Source: Saccoglossus kowalevskii (taxonomy: Eukaryota; Hemichordata; Enteropneusta; Harrimaniidae). Taken from it: a stretch of DNA of 64,000 nucleotides. Under the pieces are notes generated by a model. That model was given only the letters and a program-made list of their open reading frames with translations, did not search any database and was not told where the DNA came from. Shown here piece after piece: positions 60,410 through 64,000 of the stretch (position 1 is its first letter; each line of letters starts with the position of its first letter). The stretch covers positions 307,918-371,917 of the forward strand of contig NW_003153249.1 in the NCBI RefSeq assembly GCF_000003605.2. The letters are read 5' to 3'. The position numbers were made by a program, and so were the translations under genes.

Positions 60410-60988
60410 CTGTAGAAATTGAAGTATATTACTAATATGAAGTAATCGTAATACGTGTGATCATTGTGAAAAAAAAAACGACAAATGTACTCGATATAGT
60501 AGTGCATACCATATAGTACATTGTTAATGATATTTACAATTTTTCCAATTGTGGTGTATTGGTTGGCAGCAGGGGAGCAAATCTGAATAGAGTAATAATG
60601 TTTCAAACCCGAGCAGGCAATGTTATACATATAACAGTTGTTTGAACATTTATTTCATCTTAATATATTGCCTTCTGATCATTATTGCCACTGAATTTGT
60701 TTTATTCCTTGAGCTATTTATTATACAAGAACACAGCATAACACATATACTTATTTCATAATATATTATATTATCATACATCTGCAACAAATAACGCCGT
60801 AAGTATTTTACGGGGTATTTCCATTCTACCGTATAAGGAAATGCGAATTCCAAATATGGAATGTTTACACGCGTAAGCGTCCTCTAATAATAAAAAGGTA
60901 TTCTCGTAATAACCTCATATTATATTAAAATTATTTCTTTCAACTCGACTCTCGTAAAAACAAATAATGTACAATCTTTCGTACTTAC

Positions 60989-61060
60989 CACAGTTCATTC
61001 CTTCTGAGGTATAACCACAATATTCACAATATCACAAACTAAATCTTTAGTTACACAGAC
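60989..61060 (-). pseudogene. Worn duplicate of the neighbouring LDLa exon
   Basis: TKDLVCDIVN, then after a frameshift CGYTSEGMNCG. It parallels DKDLLCDLVNNCGDNSDEIN of the 61088 exon and keeps a GTAAGT donor. The N-terminal half is missing. Confidence 0.6.
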
Positions 61061-61087
61061 CTATTCAACTTTTGATATACTACTCAC

Positions 61088-61296
61088 CACAGTTAATTTC
61101 ATCTGAGTTATCTCCGCAATTGTTTACAAGATCACACAACAAATCCTTGTCAATGCAAGCACCATTTGTACACCAAAAATGACTACCAGTGTCACACGAT
61201 TGAGTGGACTCTGGCAACTCACAATCCACAAATTCAACGTCATTGATTGCCGATTTCCCAGATGTATGAAGAACATTTTTGTGTCACGAATTCGAT
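61088..61296 (-). CDS. MAM-C plus LDLa exon
   Basis: GKSAINDVEFVDCELP is the end of a MAM domain, followed in the same exon by CDTGSHFWCTNGACIDKDLL and CDLVNNCGDNSDEINCG, a complete LDLa. An in-frame TGA lies a few codons after the acceptor at 61296, unless the exon starts later. Most upstream exon recognised. Confidence 0.75.
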
Positions 61297-62079
61297 CTAA
61301 AATAATATTAGCAATCTTTATGATGTACTGTTTGTAAACCATGTGCGGTGATTTTCTCCAGAAAAGATATAAGGTGTGTGTGTTTGTGAATGTATAATAA
61401 TATAGTAGCACATGTAATGCATGTTACACGACATGGTATATACATACTGGATGGTTGAAATATGTCAGTGACATCATATTTGTGACAAATGTAATACGAT
61501 ATAGGAGACGGAATGTCGTTCTTTTAAAATATCACCTATTTATTTTAGTACTTGTTTATGGAATTGAATATGTTACAATACTAGCAAAGGAGTGATTTGC
61601 TTTCCGAGTCCTACTGTTATATTTTTCCTTTGATCAGCCGTTTTTTTCTAGGTGCACCATATGTTCAATGTTGTATTACCTTGCACAATGGCATTTCAGT
61701 GTATTCACTTTTATACTATAAAGGTACAGCCAAAAGTTTACTTTGTAATCAGATGCAGCAGAAAAAAACACGTCCCTGATTGATTAGGCGGTCACCCGGC
61801 ATCCATAACGGATTTCGTGAGGTACATATAATGCCCTATAATATTAGACATATATAGTATTTGAAGTAAGTATTTTGAACACAGATAATATGCTATACAC
61901 AATATAAAACATGAGTTATGGAACAAGTTAATGATTTACCTCAACTGAGTGTACATTTTTTTTCAGTTTTCCTCACAATTTCCATTTCAAATTGTTGTAC
62001 ACGAATATGTTTAACTCGTACATCTTTATGTTCCCGATTATAGTTTCTTTTATTTGGATCTATAATAGCCTCATTAACC

Positions 62080-63795
62080 ATACTAGTGTATTACAAAAAA
62101 GATTACAGCAACGTTCTAATAGAAAAAAATACTCATCAAAAACAAACTTCGAACAAGAGAAGAACTAACAGGAGATTTCGCCCTATAGTATGCACAAGAA
62201 ACACTTACATTTTAACCAAGACCGAACTTCTAATCGTACAGTTTTTAACCTGTCCAGCTGACCTCTCACCGCTAGGAAAAATAAAGGTACTTCAGAAAGG
62301 TCTAAATTTTATCCCAACCAGACAAAACTCAATGCTGACCTTCTCAGCTGAGCTAGGTGTATGCGCTTGACTGAGAGATTCACAATAGTGGACAATGATA
62401 TAAACCCAGAAGTAACACAAACTCCTACCGAACCAGAAAAGAGACCACATTTCTACAAGAAATCTAACTATGCACCACCATTAAGTAATGAGAAAGCCCT
62501 GGAAGACTACATTACAGTTGTTACACAAGAATTCATAAACAACACCAGTGACATACGTCATCATAACATCTCTAATGCAGAAAAACTAGCTCTATCAACT
62601 TTGAAAAATGAAACTCCGTCATCATAAAACCAACTGATAAAGGCTTAAGCATTGTTGTAATGGATAAGTCTTTTCACAGCAAAGAGGTCAACAACCATTT
62701 AAATGACACTCCAGCTATCATCGTGAGACACTATCTGAATGGGTTGACTTCCATATACGTCCATTGGTCAAATGTATTCCATCTTACATTGAAGAAACCA
62801 GGGACTTTCTCCAACATATAATTGACCTACAGGACATACCACCGAACTTTTTATTATGTACAGCTGATGCCACTAGTCTATATAGCAACATCCTACATGA
62901 AGATGGTATTAAAGCTTGCTTTCAAGCATTGGAAACCAGAACCAACAAACAACCACCTTCTAAAGAAATCTGTGACGTCATCAGATTTGTACTAAATAAC
63001 AACATACTAAACTTCAATGGCAAATACTATTTACAAATTAAGGGCACAACAATGGGCACTCGTATGGCTCCAAGCTACACACATATCTTTATGGCTAGTA
63101 TTAAAGACATCCATTGAAAATGCAAAACAAGAAGATCGCAATATACTTTAACAGAATCACATTCGCACCAATGACAATGACGCTGTAGCACCATTAGCCA
63201 TCACTTACAACAGAGGACTTCCTAAGATACAAACAATTTTACAGAAAAATATACCTATCCTGCACCAGTCTACACGTTGCAAAACCATCTTTCCAAGACC
63301 ACCTATTTAGACGCAACAGGAATATTCGTGATACAATCATCCGCGCTAAAGTCCAGTCTACCATACAAATATCTAATGGTGGATTTTGATTATGCAAGTC
63401 TACTCGCTGTAAGACATGTACACATGCTAATGAGAAGGATACTTTTCAAAGCTCTGTTACCAACAAACAATACAAAACCAACACTAGCCTGACATGTAAC
63501 TATAAGAATGTTATATATTTAATCACATGTTCTGTTCCCAACTGTGGCATCCAGTACGTTGGGCAAACTGGTCAAACCCTTCGATCTCGTTTTAATAATT
63601 ATAGGTTCAAGACAAAACACAAACATGATGACCACACAGTACCTTTACCCTATAACCAACCTAACCACACTGTAGCAATTATGAAAATCCAAGCCATCTA
63701 CCAATGCCACCCCCAAATACAAAGTCTTGTCAAGGAAACATATTGGATTAAGGAGCCAAGAACTGCAAAACCAAATGGTTTCAATATTTAGGAGA
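62080..63795 (+). mobile_element. Penelope-like element with GIY-YIG endonuclease, broken
   Basis: Coding traces run in order on the plus strand: an N-terminal region (62361-62627), KPTDKGLSIVVMDKS, an RT palm block with LLCTADATSLYSNI, IKGTTMGTRMAPSYTHIFMA as in Penelope RTs, a linker with the cysteine group CKSTRCKTCTH, and a GIY-YIG nuclease start YLITCSVPNCGIQYVGQTGQTLRSR, ending ETYWIKEPRTAKPNG. RT plus linker cysteines plus GIY-YIG fits the Neptune/Nematis type of Penelope-like elements. The copy has several interruptions and is not active. Confidence 0.85.
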
Positions 63796-63953
63796 ATATG
63801 AGATAATTCTTTTGTTTCTATTAATTCCTTTGTTTTTATTAGTTCCTTTGCTTTTATTATCATTACTGCCCTCAGTGTCTTTTGTTCTGTACATATTTTC
63901 TGTGGAGTAGCATATTTTACCAACTACCATATCCCGGCTGTTTTAATCATTCA

Positions 63954-63988
63954 CCTGAAGAAGAATTGGCTTGCCCATTCGAAACGTC
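63954..63988 (+). ncRNA. Hammerhead-ribozyme-like core
   Basis: CTGAAGA (matching the CUGANGA core), then GAATTGG-CTTG-CCCATTC, a stem of seven positions with one mismatch and a tetraloop, then GAAAC and GTC. This matches the hammerhead order of core, stem II, GAAA and cleavage triplet. Penelope-like elements are known to carry hammerheads. Stem I is not evident from the flanks and the window ends here, so activity is not shown. Confidence 0.4.
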
Positions 63989-64000
63989 ATGTTCACCATT

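Larger units (their letters stand above)
51882..61296 (-). pseudogene. MAM/LDL-receptor class A modular gene, decaying
   Basis: A minus-strand series of exons encodes alternating MAM and LDLa modules, as in extracellular MAM-LDLR proteins. Exon phases follow one rule: MAM-N (phase 1 to 1), MAM-middle (1 to 0), MAM-C (0 to 1), LDLa (1 to 1). Recognised exons: 61296-61088, 60409-60377, 59633-59464, 59108-59015, 58859-58683, 58541-58374, 56393-56271, 54502-54371, 54150-~53990, ~53719-53604, 53355-53194, 52026-51882. Damage: an in-frame TAA in the LDLa at 58683-58859, an in-frame TGA near the start of the 61296 exon, a frameshift in the MAM-middle at about 54.0 kb and missing MAM exons around 57-58 kb and 52.5 kb. 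Neither the first exon nor the terminal exon is seen. It is either a pseudogene or a damaged allele/assembly; some modules remain fully open. Confidence 0.7.

Overview
This 64 kb window looks like nuclear DNA of an animal, most likely a marine invertebrate deuterostome of the hemichordate type. It is AT-rich, its genes are split by spliceosomal introns, repeats are dense, and there is one assembly gap (38018-39004). Species is an inference: an ERGIC-53 gene, an expanded JHAMT-like methyltransferase family, MAM/LDLa modules, Penelope and Crypton elements and the multicopy HAFTGCD-motif gene fit such a genome, but no single feature proves it.

Layout. 0.6-5.8 kb (+): the last eight exons of LMAN1/ERGIC-53, ending in the ER-retrieval tail KKFF, with MITE-like elements and a ~40 bp minisatellite in its introns. 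5.8-12.5 kb: no gene seen; a long perfect hairpin and terminal-inverted-repeat elements. 12.5-32.2 kb: a cluster of juvenile-hormone-acid-methyltransferase-like genes. Gene A (-) and gene B (+) are complete four-exon genes; a fragment at 19.1 kb, an exon-1 stub at 27.2 kb and a very worn unit at 29.8-32.2 kb are leftovers of further copies. A 1.4 kb array of a 30 bp unit lies between the head-to-head first exons of gene A and the 19.1 kb copy, and related arrays precede the other copies. 32.6-41.8 kb: graveyard of repeats. It holds two decayed copies of a HAFTGCD-motif multicopy gene (one pierced by a solo LTR and a mariner end), a LINE reverse-transcriptase scrap beside the gap, and a truncated LTR retroelement. 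43.7-46.8 kb: methyltransferase gene C (+), complete in frame but altered in its SAM-binding glycine motif. 47.6-51.6 kb: about five large irregular tandem units, four with a degenerate 5S-rRNA-like segment on the minus strand. 51.9-61.3 kb (-): a modular MAM/LDL-receptor-A gene with regular exon phases but several disabling changes, with a Crypton tyrosine-recombinase fragment in an intron on the other strand. 62.1-64 kb (+): a broken Penelope-like element with GIY-YIG endonuclease, followed by a hammerhead-ribozyme-like core at the window edge.

How it fits together: LMAN1 is an ordinary secretory-pathway gene. The methyltransferase cluster is the most distinctive part. Three copies encode exactly 265 residues with identical exon sizes, share a conserved promoter-proximal block (TGATGTCACTTCC 35-38 bp before the ATG), and have a 30 bp satellite nearby upstream, so gene and satellite appear to have been duplicated together. 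All function statements rest on motif reading by eye; no database search was possible.
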